Shown: one piece after another, positions 36,301-44,908 of the stretch
Layout: the number at the start of each line of letters is the position of its first letter
Position numbering within the stretch: the first letter of the stretch is position 1
Assembly (NCBI RefSeq): GCF_001875725.1
Contig: NZ_MLCQ01000022.1
Location: 163,564 to 227,563 of the forward strand
DNA length: 64,000 nucleotides
Direction of reading: 5' to 3'
From: Corynebacterium sp. NML140438
Lineage (GTDB): Bacteria; Actinomycetota; Actinomycetes; Mycobacteriales; Mycobacteriaceae
Program-made: the position numbers and the translations under genes
Notes under the pieces: model-generated
Databases searched by the model: none
What the model was told of the DNA's origin: nothing
Seen by the model: the letters and a program-made list of their open reading frames with translations, nothing else

Positions 36301-37350
36301 TTATGCGTGCGTAGGAAGAGTCAGTTGCGGTGAGACTTTCGGAGTTTTTGTCGTCGCAGCGTAGGAAAGTAGTGCCTTCTTAATCGAGGTTCCGATCGCA
36401 GCTGCGACCGGTGGTGGAAATGCGTTGCCGACCTGGCGCCATTGAGCAGTTTTCCCGCCTTGCCAGTCCCAGTTCTCCGGAAAACCTTGAATGACACCGC
36501 CCATTCGGACAGTGAGGCGTGGCAGATTATCAGGATCATCAACGGGGAAATCAGGGTCTGGTGCACTATCTGCGATCGAAGTGCCTCGGACACCGAGTTT
36601 CTTCCAAGCTGCTTTCGCTCGAGTTGGGCCGACATCTGGGCCCCCGTGCTTCTTTGACCCGCCAACCAGAGTCGGCGCCACGGTATTGGCCTGCTCAGCC
36701 CAGGCATCTGCTCCAGGCCAACCGTTTTCACCCATGAGGTGACGAAGAGCGCTACCAACTGAAGTGTGGCGCATATTCGGAGTTGGCCACTCGAAAAACT
36801 CAGCATACTCATGCTTGAGTGCCACCAATATGAAGCGCGGACGCAGCTGAGGGACCCCGAAATCTGCGGATTGAAAGAGTGACCAGTAGGTGGTGTATCC
36901 CATGCGATCGAGTTCACTAACGATCTCGTTGCGATACGCATCAAACCGCTTTTGCCCGAGGCCACGGACGTTTTCCAGCATCACGGCCTTCGGGTTGATT
37001 TCTTCTACCAGGCGAAGGGCTTGGGGAAACAAATCGCGCTCATCGTCTGCGCCAAGCTGCTTTCCAGCAATTGAAAAGGGCGGGCAAGGTACGCCACCTG
37101 CAAAGAGATCGACCTGGTCGCGCCAAACGGTGCCGTCGAAGTCATGGACATCCATCTCATGTACTGGCCAAGGGTGAGGGTGGTCGCTACCGCGGTTGGC
37201 GCGCAGCGTTTCCGCTGCCCAATTATCGATTTCCACAACGGCCAAATGGTGGAACCCCGCCTGTTCTAATCCAAGTGCTTGGCCACCGGCCCCAGCGCAG
37301 ATCTCGATAGAGGTCAACGTTGGGTCGGAAGCTACCGTAGATAGGCGCAT
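36301..37350 (-). CDS. DNA cytosine-5 methyltransferase of the restriction-modification pair
   Basis: A 349-aa m5C methyltransferase: SIEICAGAGGQALGLEQAG (SAM motif I), GGVPCPPFS with nucleophile C89 (motif IV), ENVRG at 126-130 (motif VI) and GNAFPPPVAAAIG (motif X). AAGGAG lies 6 nt before ATG 37350. It is upstream of the restriction gene on the same strand, so protection is made first. The variable target-recognition region is around residues 190-275. It should modify the site cut by the NaeI-like partner. Confidence 0.92.
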   Translation of the reverse strand: MRLSTVASDPTLTSIEICAGAGGQALGLEQAGFHHLAVVEIDNWAAETLRANRGSDHPHPWPVHEMDVHDFDGTVWRDQVDLFAGGVPCPPFSIAGKQLGADDERDLFPQALRLVEEINPKAVMLENVRGLGQKRFDAYRNEIVSELDRMGYTTYWSLFQSADFGVPQLRPRFILVALKHEYAEFFEWPTPNMRHTSVGSALRHLMGENGWPGADAWAEQANTVAPTLVGGSKKHGGPDVGPTRAKAAWKKLGVRGTSIADSAPDPDFPVDDPDNLPRLTVRMGGVIQGFPENWDWQGGKTAQWRQVGNAFPPPVAAAIGTSIKKALLSYAATTKTPKVSPQLTLPTHA

Positions 37351-37439
37351 TGCGTCTCCTTTTGGCTAAGAGCTTGGAACATGTAGCCATAGGATAGCGT
37401 GCGTGGCCGACATTGGATATTTATATTCGAAAATATGTG

Positions 37440-38834
37440 CTATTTCATCTCGTAGGTGACGTGTGCTTGAGCGACTGCCTTCGGGCGTCCGGTGACGAAG
37501 TAGAGCACCGTCATGATCACCAGGAACGCAACACCGACGGCGAGCGCCATGTGATACTGCGGCAGCCAGACCATGATGCCGAATGTGAACAGGATGAATA
37601 CGATCGCGAACCACTGACCGTAGGGCCAGAACGGCACCGGGAAGCTCAGGTTTTCGCGCTCTGCGGCGGACATATTTCGGCGGGAAGCAACGTGTGCAAG
37701 CAGGATCATCAGCCAGACAAACACGGTGGCAAAAGTCGCCAGCGCCGCGATAGTTTCGAAAATGTTCGGGTAGCGAGCGTTGAGAATAACGCCGATGACG
37801 AGTACCAGGAGCAGGGTGATGGTCGTCATCACTGGGATATCGCGGATGGTGCGCTTCATCATCTTCGGTGCGAGGCCTTCCTTGGCCAGGCCTGTCAGGA
37901 CGCGCCCTGTGCCGAACAGGTCTGCATTAATTGCAGAAAGTGCGGCGGTGATGACAACAAGGTTGAGTAGCGCGGCAGCCCAGTTCACGCCGAGCGTGTC
38001 AAAGATCTGAACGAATGGGCTTTCTTCGCCGGTCATTGCGCGCCATGGGTTGAGCATAAGAATGACCAGGATGGCCAGGACATAGAACAGCAGGATGCGC
38101 AGTGGCACGGTGTTGACCGCCTTCGGGATCGAGCGGTCTGGGTCATCGGCCTCAGTGCCGGCAACGCCGATGATCTCGGTGCCGCCGAACGCGAAAAGTA
38201 CGAGGATGAACGCTGCGATCATGCCCTCGATGCCGTTCGGGAAGAAGCCGCCGTCGTTCCAAAGGTTAGAAATGCCGGTCGCCTCGGGGTTCGTGCCCAA
38301 CCCGAACGCCAGGATTGCAGCGCCGCCAACGATCATGGCGACCACTGCAACGACTTTGATAAGGGTAAATGCGAACTCCAGCTCGCCGAACCAGCGAACG
38401 GACGCGAGGTTCGCCGCGCCGATAATCAGCAGCGTTGTGGTAATCCACACCCACGCCGGGGTGTCCGGGAACCAGAACTTCATATAAATGCCGATGGCGG
38501 TCAAGTCTGCGAGGCAGACGATCATCATCTCGAAGGCGAACATCCACCCGGTGATGTATCCGCCCAGGCCGCCAAGGTGCTCCCTGGTGTACACCGCAAA
38601 TGACCCACGAACTGGGTGCTGCACGCTCATCTCGCCCAGGGCGCGCAACATGAAGTAGACGACGGCCCCTCCGAACAGGTACACGAGCAGTACTGACGGC
38701 CCGGCGGCCTGAATTGCGCCGGCCGAGCCGTAGAAGAGGCCGGTACCGATTGCCGACCCGAGGGCGATGAAGTGAATATGGCGGTGTGTAAGCCCCTTGG
38801 GCTTCGACGAGCGGGAAGTCATGGCAGACATCAT
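37440..38834 (-). CDS. Amino-acid permease, AroP/GABA-permease type
   Basis: A 464-aa transporter with 12 hydrophobic segments and the AAT-type helix 1 sequence FIALGSAIGTGLFYGSAGAI; GEMSVQHPVRGSFAVYTREH follows helix 2. It differs from the two permeases at 7.3-10.1 kb and is closer to the aromatic/proline/GABA permease group. ATG 38834 is the first start and 38831 or 38822 are alternatives. A TCACAG-N6-CTGTGA repeat lies just upstream. Substrate is not assigned. Confidence 0.82.
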   Translation of the reverse strand: MMSAMTSRSSKPKGLTHRHIHFIALGSAIGTGLFYGSAGAIQAAGPSVLLVYLFGGAVVYFMLRALGEMSVQHPVRGSFAVYTREHLGGLGGYITGWMFAFEMMIVCLADLTAIGIYMKFWFPDTPAWVWITTTLLIIGAANLASVRWFGELEFAFTLIKVVAVVAMIVGGAAILAFGLGTNPEATGISNLWNDGGFFPNGIEGMIAAFILVLFAFGGTEIIGVAGTEADDPDRSIPKAVNTVPLRILLFYVLAILVILMLNPWRAMTGEESPFVQIFDTLGVNWAAALLNLVVITAALSAINADLFGTGRVLTGLAKEGLAPKMMKRTIRDIPVMTTITLLLVLVIGVILNARYPNIFETIAALATFATVFVWLMILLAHVASRRNMSAAERENLSFPVPFWPYGQWFAIVFILFTFGIMVWLPQYHMALAVGVAFLVIMTVLYFVTGRPKAVAQAHVTYEMK

Positions 38835-38864
38835 AACGTTTAATTACGCTGCTCTGTAAATTAT

Positions 38865-38882
38865 TCACAGGTATTTCTGTGA
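38865..38882. promoter_or_regulatory. Inverted repeat TCACAG-N6-CTGTGA upstream of the permease
   Basis: Perfect 6-bp arms with a 6-bp spacer, 31 bp before the permease start. It could be an operator or a weak terminator for the protease gene; no T-run follows. It is not the TGTGA-N6-TCACA order of GlxR/CRP sites. Confidence 0.4.
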
Positions 38883-38906
38883 GTTCTATCGCCTTTTCGG
38901 TCAGCG

Positions 38907-39791
38907 CTACTTTGCGGTGTCACCATCGCGCTTCCGTGAGCGGGCGACCGCAGCGCCAGCTAGGGCAATCACAGCGATTGCGCCTACTGCGATGAGCAAC
39001 CAGGTTTGTGAACCTTCGGTGCTGTCGTCGTTCGTCGCTTCAGCGGATTCATCCGTCGCGGAGATCTGCTCGCGGATCCAGTCCGCTTGGGAAGAAACGG
39101 GGGCGAAGGCGACCTTTGGGCTCACACCCTCCTCAGCGGATTCTGGGTTGTCTGGATCCATAAACAGTGACGCGGACGCAATGGCCGCCACTTTGCCCTC
39201 GCTGAAGAGTGCGCCGCCAGAATCGCCAGGCTGCGTCGCTGCCCCATCTTTCATGGTGGCTTCGACGCCGTCGGTGCCTTCGAACAGGATCATTGGGGTT
39301 GAGCCATCGACGGTTGCCTCCGCGTAGGGAAGCGTGCGTCCTGCGCCAGAGCCATCAGAGGACCAGCCGTAGAACTTGGCATCGCTGCCTGCGGCCGGGA
39401 TGTCGTCGGAAAGATCGGGGTAGGAATCAAGGCCGAGGTCTTCGCTGGTGTGCAGCAGTGCGATGTCGCCCTTCGGGGTGGTCATCCACTTATCGACGTC
39501 GAAAAACTTTTGGTCGTCGCCCTGGCCAGTACGCACGGACCCACCGGCTTTTGGAAGGTGGTCCATGCAGTGGCGCGCGGTAATCACCCAATGCGACGCA
39601 ATTGCGGTGCCGGTGCACACGCCGGTGTCTGGATCGTCGTCGGCGGTGCGGACGGAGACTACTGCGTTGGACTCGGCTGATGGCTCTGCGAACGTATCGG
39701 ACTGCATTGCAAAAGCAGGTGCTGCTGGGAGTGCTACGAGCACAGCAGCGACGCAGGAACTAATAATGCGGGTGGAAGTATGTAGTTTCAT
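38907..39791 (-). CDS. Cell-surface trypsin-like serine protease with C-terminal anchor
   Basis: A 294-aa S1-family protein. The signal peptide ends AFA-M, the catalytic His is in VITARHCMD, the acid is probably D in GDIALLH, and the Ser is in QPGDSGGAL. A C-terminal membrane helix (LLIAVGAIAVIALAGAAVA) plus RSRKR is a stop-transfer anchor, so the protease faces outwards. It belongs to the corynebacterial group of secreted trypsin-like proteases. The acyltransferase-like gene is upstream by 15 bp. Confidence 0.86.
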   Translation of the reverse strand: MKLHTSTRIISSCVAAVLVALPAAPAFAMQSDTFAEPSAESNAVVSVRTADDDPDTGVCTGTAIASHWVITARHCMDHLPKAGGSVRTGQGDDQKFFDVDKWMTTPKGDIALLHTSEDLGLDSYPDLSDDIPAAGSDAKFYGWSSDGSGAGRTLPYAEATVDGSTPMILFEGTDGVEATMKDGAATQPGDSGGALFSEGKVAAIASASLFMDPDNPESAEEGVSPKVAFAPVSSQADWIREQISATDESAEATNDDSTEGSQTWLLIAVGAIAVIALAGAAVARSRKRDGDTAK

Positions 39792-39806
39792 CGGTTTTCC
39801 TTTTCT

Positions 39807-40787
39807 TTAGTGTTTGAGTGCGGGGAGATCGGTACGGGTCGCGCGGGTCACGATGGTGCGCATCGCTGCTTCAAGTGGGCCGCGGGTAAAGAAACTGCGC
39901 CACAGTACAGCGAACGCGAATGCGACTATCACGGTGGCTGCCGCAAACACTGCTCCGCTGTGTCCGTTCGCAGTGATGACGTGCGCACAGTACACGGTCA
40001 GCGGCATTCGGCCCATGTCACAACCGAAAGGCACGAACTGCGAGATGATAATGCACAGGGCTGTCACGCCAGCAGCGACGGCACATTCGCCGATTACTGA
40101 AATGAGTCCTCCGGTATGCCCGTTCGGATCGATTGCGGTGACGAGCAGGTTTGCACCAGCCGTGTCCAGGTGTAGCCGGGTCGCAATGACAGTAGGCAGC
40201 GCAACGGCCGCGACGCCGACTGCAGCCCAACGGCGCCACGCATGGTGCAGCACAATGCGCCACGCCACCATGCCGGCGACCATGAGTGCGGCCCACGAGA
40301 AGACTGGGTAGGGAGCCCCGAAGACTGCTGCTGGCAGGGCGGCAACTTGCCCGAGCGCAGCCGTTGCAGCAGATGCTACGAGCAGCCCCGCAAGCAGTAA
40401 CCCTAAACGTGCGGTTGGCCAGTGGGGGACCGTCGCCAAGCAGAGGTAGCAGATGCCAAAGACTAAGAGCACGACCTCGATGTCACCAGCAAACGGCACC
40501 AGCAGTACATGCAGCACGATGAGTAGCGTGCCGCGCACGTAAAAGCTATGGCGGCAGCGCGCGACCGCTTCGCCACCTACTTCTTGGGCGCGGCGGGCCA
40601 TCAGCTCCATCGAGATGCCTGCCAGGAACGCGAACGTCGCTGCGGGAAACCCATAAAGTAGTTGTCCCGCGACCCCAGTCGAATGAGTGAGGTGCGCAAA
40701 TATCATGGCGGCCAGCGCGACTGCGCGTGCGTAATCAATGCCGTTCACGCGTGAGTCTGGTGTGGAAGTCTTTGACATGGTGCTCAT
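39807..40787 (-). CDS. Multi-pass membrane protein, DUF418/acyltransferase-like
   Basis: A 326-aa protein with about 9 or 10 hydrophobic helices. The start RVNGIDYARAVALAAMIFAHL and the end MPLTVYCAHVITANGHSG resemble heparan-alpha-glucosaminide-acetyltransferase/DUF418-type proteins of actinobacteria, in which a His and an Arg/Asp near helix 1 bind the acyl donor. It is probably cotranscribed with the serine protease downstream and divergent from the two-component system. Substrate is unknown. Confidence 0.7.
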   Translation of the reverse strand: MSTMSKTSTPDSRVNGIDYARAVALAAMIFAHLTHSTGVAGQLLYGFPAATFAFLAGISMELMARRAQEVGGEAVARCRHSFYVRGTLLIVLHVLLVPFAGDIEVVLLVFGICYLCLATVPHWPTARLGLLLAGLLVASAATAALGQVAALPAAVFGAPYPVFSWAALMVAGMVAWRIVLHHAWRRWAAVGVAAVALPTVIATRLHLDTAGANLLVTAIDPNGHTGGLISVIGECAVAAGVTALCIIISQFVPFGCDMGRMPLTVYCAHVITANGHSGAVFAAATVIVAFAFAVLWRSFFTRGPLEAAMRTIVTRATRTDLPALKH

Positions 40788-40820
40788 GCTACGAAGCGCT
40801 ATGTTGCGAGAGCGTTAACA

Positions 40821-40851
40821 TTGCAGCCCCGCACGAAACCCCAATTAGAAT
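40821..40851 (+). promoter_or_regulatory. Probable promoter of the two-component operon
   Basis: TTGCAG at 40821-40826 and TAGAAT at 40846-40851 with a 19-bp spacer, about 44 bp before ATG 40895. This is a plausible sigma-A-type promoter, with a longer than ideal spacer. Confidence 0.45.
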
Positions 40852-40894
40852 CACAGCTGAATGAGAGAACTCCAACGTGGAAGGGACAGTTGTG

Positions 40895-41578
40895 ATGGCT
40901 GCGCCGCCGAAGATTTTGGTCGTTGAGGACGAAACCCTGCTTGCTGATGCATTAGGCAAAGCACTGCGTCGCGAAGACATGATTGTCGATGTGCGTTACG
41001 ACGGCCGCTCCGCGCTCGAACGCCTGGAATCGCAGCCGATTGATGTGGTTGTGCTCGACCGCGATATTCCCGAGGTACACGGTGACGATGTGTGTGCCGC
41101 CGTGCGCGAGTCGTTCCCGAACACGCGCGTGTTGATGCTGACTGCCTCTGCAACGCTTGAAGACCGCCTCGAGGGGTTTGAGGTGGGGGCGGACGATTAC
41201 CTGACGAAACCATTCGAACTGCCCGAGCTGTTAGCCCGGGTCAAGGCGCTGCTGCGTCGCGGAGCGCCCGAGCCAGCGTCGGTGCTCGCTTGCGGAGACG
41301 TCATGCTCGATAAAGGCACCCGCCAGGTTCGTCGAGGCGACCAGCCGATTGCGCTGTCTCCGAAAGAATTTGCTGTGCTGGCAACGCTGATGCGCGCGCA
41401 GGGGGACGTTATTTCCGCAGAGCAGCTGCTGGAAGAGGCCTGGGATGCAAACGCTGATCCGTTCTCTAACTCGATTCGCGTTACTATCTCTCACCTGCGC
41501 CGGAAACTGGGGCAGCCATGGATCGTGCAGACCATGCCGGGCGCTGGGTATTACGTGGCTGAGGAGCCCTACCAATGA
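40895..41578 (+). CDS. OmpR-family response regulator
   Basis: A receiver domain with VVEDE at residues 9-13, phosphoacceptor D55 in VVLDRDIPEV and LTKPF near residue 106, followed by a winged-helix DNA-binding domain (SPKEFAVLATLM, SNSIRVTISHLRRKLG). ATG 40895 is preferred because GAAGGGA lies 8 nt upstream; an earlier GTG is at 40877. Its stop overlaps the histidine kinase start by ATGA. The family position matches one of the unnamed cgtRS pairs of C. glutamicum, but no name is assigned. Confidence 0.9.
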   Translation: MAAPPKILVVEDETLLADALGKALRREDMIVDVRYDGRSALERLESQPIDVVVLDRDIPEVHGDDVCAAVRESFPNTRVLMLTASATLEDRLEGFEVGADDYLTKPFELPELLARVKALLRRGAPEPASVLACGDVMLDKGTRQVRRGDQPIALSPKEFAVLATLMRAQGDVISAEQLLEEAWDANADPFSNSIRVTISHLRRKLGQPWIVQTMPGAGYYVAEEPYQ

Positions 41579-42717
41579 GCCTGTCACTTCGCGCCCGTAC
41601 GTCCTGGCTCTTCGTCGCGACAGTGTTTACTGCAGGGCTGAGCCTCACCGCAGTGGTGTACCTTTACCTGCGCTTAACCCCAGTGCCTGTACAAGCGGTG
41701 ATCGAAGGCGCCGGGGGAGGCCCCGGAGTCGATGGTGCGTTCATCGACGGCTCTGTACCTATCTCGCACGAGGTGCTCAACGTGATGCTCGGTGCCTCGC
41801 TCGTCGCTCTGTGCGTGCTGACCGCTCTCGCCGGCGCCATCGGTTGGTTCGTTGCGGGTGTGTTGCTCAAGCCCGTACGTACCATCGCTGCGACTGCGCG
41901 CTTGGTCTCTGCCGGCGATCTTGACCAGAGGTTTGACTACGAAGGCCCCGCTGACGATGTTGCTGACCTTGCGCACGCACTCGATTCGATGCTAGAATCC
42001 CTTGCCCACTCCATTGGGGCACGGCAACGCTTTGCTTCGAATGCGTCCCACGAGCTGAAAACCCCGATCGCGACCATCCAAACCATCGCTGATGTCGCGC
42101 TTCTGGACCAGGATGCCCCCGCGGAGGAATTACGGGATGCCATCCTTGACATACGCACTGTCAACGCATCATCCGCCGAAATGGTCACCTCGCTGCTGAA
42201 CTTCAGTCAGGCCGAGGCCAAGGTGCTCGAGGCGCAAGACATTGACCTTACGCAACTCATCACCGCCCTCACAGCGAACACGCCAGGTATCGACGCAACC
42301 ATCGCCCCAAACCTCCACGTGCTCGGCGACGAGGTGCTGCTGCGCCACGCGATCCAAAACCTCACCGACAACGCCCGCATCCACGGCGCGGATGGGGCTG
42401 TTTCAATTCATGCTCACAAGACCGATTCTGGCGATGGCGTCGAAGTGGGCGTCGTCAACAGTGGTGATGTGTTGGACCCGGCCACAGTCGGGCAGCTCGT
42501 CGAGCCTTTCAGTAGGGCGAATGCGCGAGTTCCCGGGGCGCGCCGGGGACATGGGCTTGGGCTGGCGCTGGTGGACACGATCGCGCGAGCACACCACGGG
42601 GAGCTGACACTCGAGGCGCGACCCGCTGAAGACGGTGGCGGACTTGTGGCATGTATGACGTTGCCGGTGGCGAATAGGAAAAACACAGCAGGGTGGCGTA
42701 CTGTGGGGAAACAATGA
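41575..42717 (+). CDS. Membrane sensor histidine kinase
   Basis: A 380-aa kinase. Two membrane helices (around residues 10-32 and 70-95) flank a short extracellular segment rich in Gly and Pro. A HAMP domain is followed by the phosphoacceptor H159 in SNASHELKTP and by the ATP-binding N-box NLTDNARIHG and a G-box RRGHGLGLALVD. The stop overlaps the next gene start (ATGA). The signal is unknown; the short outer loop is more typical of membrane- or envelope-sensing kinases. Confidence 0.9.
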   Translation: MSLSLRARTSWLFVATVFTAGLSLTAVVYLYLRLTPVPVQAVIEGAGGGPGVDGAFIDGSVPISHEVLNVMLGASLVALCVLTALAGAIGWFVAGVLLKPVRTIAATARLVSAGDLDQRFDYEGPADDVADLAHALDSMLESLAHSIGARQRFASNASHELKTPIATIQTIADVALLDQDAPAEELRDAILDIRTVNASSAEMVTSLLNFSQAEAKVLEAQDIDLTQLITALTANTPGIDATIAPNLHVLGDEVLLRHAIQNLTDNARIHGADGAVSIHAHKTDSGDGVEVGVVNSGDVLDPATVGQLVEPFSRANARVPGARRGHGLGLALVDTIARAHHGELTLEARPAEDGGGLVACMTLPVANRKNTAGWRTVGKQ

Positions 42718-44819
42718 TCACTTCCGAAAACGCCACCGGCGGCGAGAAAGAGCCGGATATGAATGTGTCGGAAAATCAGGAAAACCCGCAGGATGTCGCA
42801 GCGGATGCTGCACGTGAAGACACCAGGGATGCGGGAGTTTCTGAGGAAACCGGCGCTGCGCAGGACGCAGCCAATGCCGAAACTAATGAGACTGAGCAGA
42901 TCTTGAGCCTTGCCGATGTCGTCGGTGGCGACGTGGCGGACCTCGCTGGGAGCGAGGTGGACGAGGTCACAGAGGCAGACGAGACCGCTGAAGAGCCAGC
43001 GAACGGGTTCGAGAACCTGAACCTGCCCGAAGAAGTCGTGGATGCTGTGAAGAAGGTGGGCTTTGAGCAGCCATCCGCCATCCAGGCTGAAACCATTCCG
43101 CTGTTGATGGAAGGCCGCGATGTGGTCGGCCTCGCGCAGACGGGTACCGGTAAGACCGCGGCCTTTGCGTTGCCGATTCTTTCCCGAATTGACCGCAAGG
43201 AGCGCTACCCACAGGCGCTCATCCTCGCGCCGACCCGCGAGCTGGCGCTGCAGGTATCGGATTCCTTCCAGTCGTTTGCAGACCACCTTGGTGGCATCTC
43301 CGTGCTGCCGATCTACGGCGGTCAGGCCTACGGCATCCAGCTGTCCGGCCTGCGCCGCGGCGCCCAGATCATCGTGGGCACACCGGGCCGCGTCATCGAT
43401 CACCTGGAGAAGGGCTCGTTGGACATTTCCAACCTGCGCTTCCTCGTGCTCGATGAGGCAGACGAGATGCTGAACATGGGCTTCCAGGAAGACGTGGAGC
43501 GCATCCTGGAGGACACGCCGGAAGAGAAGCAGGTTGCACTGTTCTCGGCGACGATGCCGAACGCGATTCGTCGCATCTCGAAGCACTACCTCGACAATCC
43601 GACCGAAGTGACGGTCAAGTCGAAGACGCGCACCAACACGAACATCACCCAGCGCTACCTGTTCACGGCGCACCGCAACAAACTCGACGCGATCACACGA
43701 ATCCTCGAAGTCACCGAATTCGAGGCCATGATTGTCTTCGTGCGCACGAAGCAGGAGACGGAGGAGCTCGCGGAGAAGCTGCGTGCTCGCGGGTTCTCCG
43801 CAGCTGCCATCAACGGTGACATCGCTCAGCAGCAGCGTGAGCGCACCGTCGATCAGCTTCGCGACGGCCGCCTCGACATCCTGGTCGCTACCGATGTCGC
43901 CGCTCGTGGCTTGGACGTCGAACGCATCAGCCACGTGCTGAACTACGACATCCCGAACGACACCGAGTCGTACGTGCACCGCATCGGCCGCACCGGCCGC
44001 GCAGGCCGCACCGGTGAGGCGATCCTGTTCGTTACGCCGCGTGAGCGTCGCATGCTGCGTTCCATCGAACGAGTGACCAACGCGACCATCGAGGAGATGG
44101 ACCTGCCGACGGTCGACGAGGTGAACGACAGTCGTAAGACCAAGTTCATGGACTCCATCACCGAGTCGCTCGAAGCGAGCGATGTGCAGGTATTCAAGTC
44201 GATGGTCCGCGAGTACTCGGCCACCAACAACGTGCCGATGGACGACATCGCTGCCGCTTTGGCTACGCAGGCCCTGGCTGGCGACGAGTTCCTGATGAAG
44301 GAGCCGCCGAAGGACCGCCGTGATCGCCGCGACCGCGACCAGTGGAACCGCGATGAGAGGCGTGGTCGCGGGCGCGACCGCGATGACCGTCGTGGGGGCC
44401 GCAGCCGTTTCGAACACGACTCGGAGAACTTCGATACCTACCGTCTGGATGTTGGTAAGCGCCAGCATGTCCGCCCAGGCGCAATCGTTGGCGCACTTGC
44501 CAACGAGGGTGGCTTGAGCTCGAAGGACTTTGGACGTATCACGATCGGTGGGGATTTCACGCTGGTTGAGCTGCCGAAGAACCTTGATAGGGCAGTGCTT
44601 GATCGGTTGACGGATACCCGTATCTCGGGCCAGCTGATCAATATCCAGCGCGATCACGGTGCACCTCCGCGGGGTCGTGGCGGACGTGGCCGTGGCGGAT
44701 ACGATCGCGATGACCGCCGTGGCGGACGTGGCCGTGGTCGTGGTCGCGGTGGCTACGATCGTGATGACCGCCGTGGTGGTCGTGGCCGTGGCCGCGGGAA
44801 CGACCGCAACTGGGACTAG
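42714..44819 (+). CDS. deaD: DEAD-box RNA helicase (DeaD/CsdA-like)
   Basis: A 701-aa ATP-dependent RNA helicase that unwinds RNA, often in ribosome assembly and cold adaptation. Q-motif FEQPSAIQAETIPLL, Walker A AQTGTGKT, VLDEADEML, FSATMP and HRIGRTGR are in order. After the helicase core come a DbpA-like RNA-binding domain and an RGG-rich tail. The N-terminal 60 residues are acidic. ATG 42714 overlaps the kinase stop, and a GTG open frame starts 21 nt earlier. Coupling to a two-component system is unusual. A strong terminator follows. Confidence 0.93.
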   Translation: MITSENATGGEKEPDMNVSENQENPQDVAADAAREDTRDAGVSEETGAAQDAANAETNETEQILSLADVVGGDVADLAGSEVDEVTEADETAEEPANGFENLNLPEEVVDAVKKVGFEQPSAIQAETIPLLMEGRDVVGLAQTGTGKTAAFALPILSRIDRKERYPQALILAPTRELALQVSDSFQSFADHLGGISVLPIYGGQAYGIQLSGLRRGAQIIVGTPGRVIDHLEKGSLDISNLRFLVLDEADEMLNMGFQEDVERILEDTPEEKQVALFSATMPNAIRRISKHYLDNPTEVTVKSKTRTNTNITQRYLFTAHRNKLDAITRILEVTEFEAMIVFVRTKQETEELAEKLRARGFSAAAINGDIAQQQRERTVDQLRDGRLDILVATDVAARGLDVERISHVLNYDIPNDTESYVHRIGRTGRAGRTGEAILFVTPRERRMLRSIERVTNATIEEMDLPTVDEVNDSRKTKFMDSITESLEASDVQVFKSMVREYSATNNVPMDDIAAALATQALAGDEFLMKEPPKDRRDRRDRDQWNRDERRGRGRDRDDRRGGRSRFEHDSENFDTYRLDVGKRQHVRPGAIVGALANEGGLSSKDFGRITIGGDFTLVELPKNLDRAVLDRLTDTRISGQLINIQRDHGAPPRGRGGRGRGGYDRDDRRGGRGRGRGRGGYDRDDRRGGRGRGRGNDRNWD
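44677..44808 (+). repeat. RGG-coding repeats in the deaD tail
   Basis: Two imperfect copies of a unit coding GGYDRDDRRGGRGRGRG account for most of the last 45 residues of DeaD. Such Arg-Gly tails bind RNA. The repetition is at protein and DNA level and could slip in replication. Confidence 0.7.
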
Positions 44820-44837
44820 TTTCCCTAGGAGCTGAGC

Positions 44838-44876
44838 GCACCTGCCGAGCAATGGTTGCTCGGTAGGTGCGTTTTT
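44838..44876 (+). terminator. Strong terminator after deaD
   Basis: GCACCTGCCGAGCAA and TTGCTCGGTAGGTGC form a 15-bp stem with one G-T pair and a 2-nt or 3-nt loop, followed by GTTTTT. It closes the response-regulator/kinase/deaD operon. Confidence 0.93.
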
Positions 44877-44894
44877 CATTGCGTGGTTGTGCAG

Positions 44895-44900
44895 TAGACT
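44895..44900 (+). promoter_or_regulatory. -10 element TAGACT for a leaderless protease mRNA
   Basis: TAGACT ends 8 nt before ATG 44909, so the transcript may begin at the start codon. The ATG has no ribosome site, which fits leaderless translation. Confidence 0.4.
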
Positions 44901-44908
44901 CCACTGGC

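Noticed and set aside
44677..44808. Non-coding tandem repeat
   Set aside because: It is in frame and codes for an RGG-type tail of the RNA helicase.
42414..44879. 821-codon open frame on the minus strand
   Set aside because: It is antisense to deaD and the kinase end and arises from high-GC codon use; the plus-strand proteins have clear motifs.
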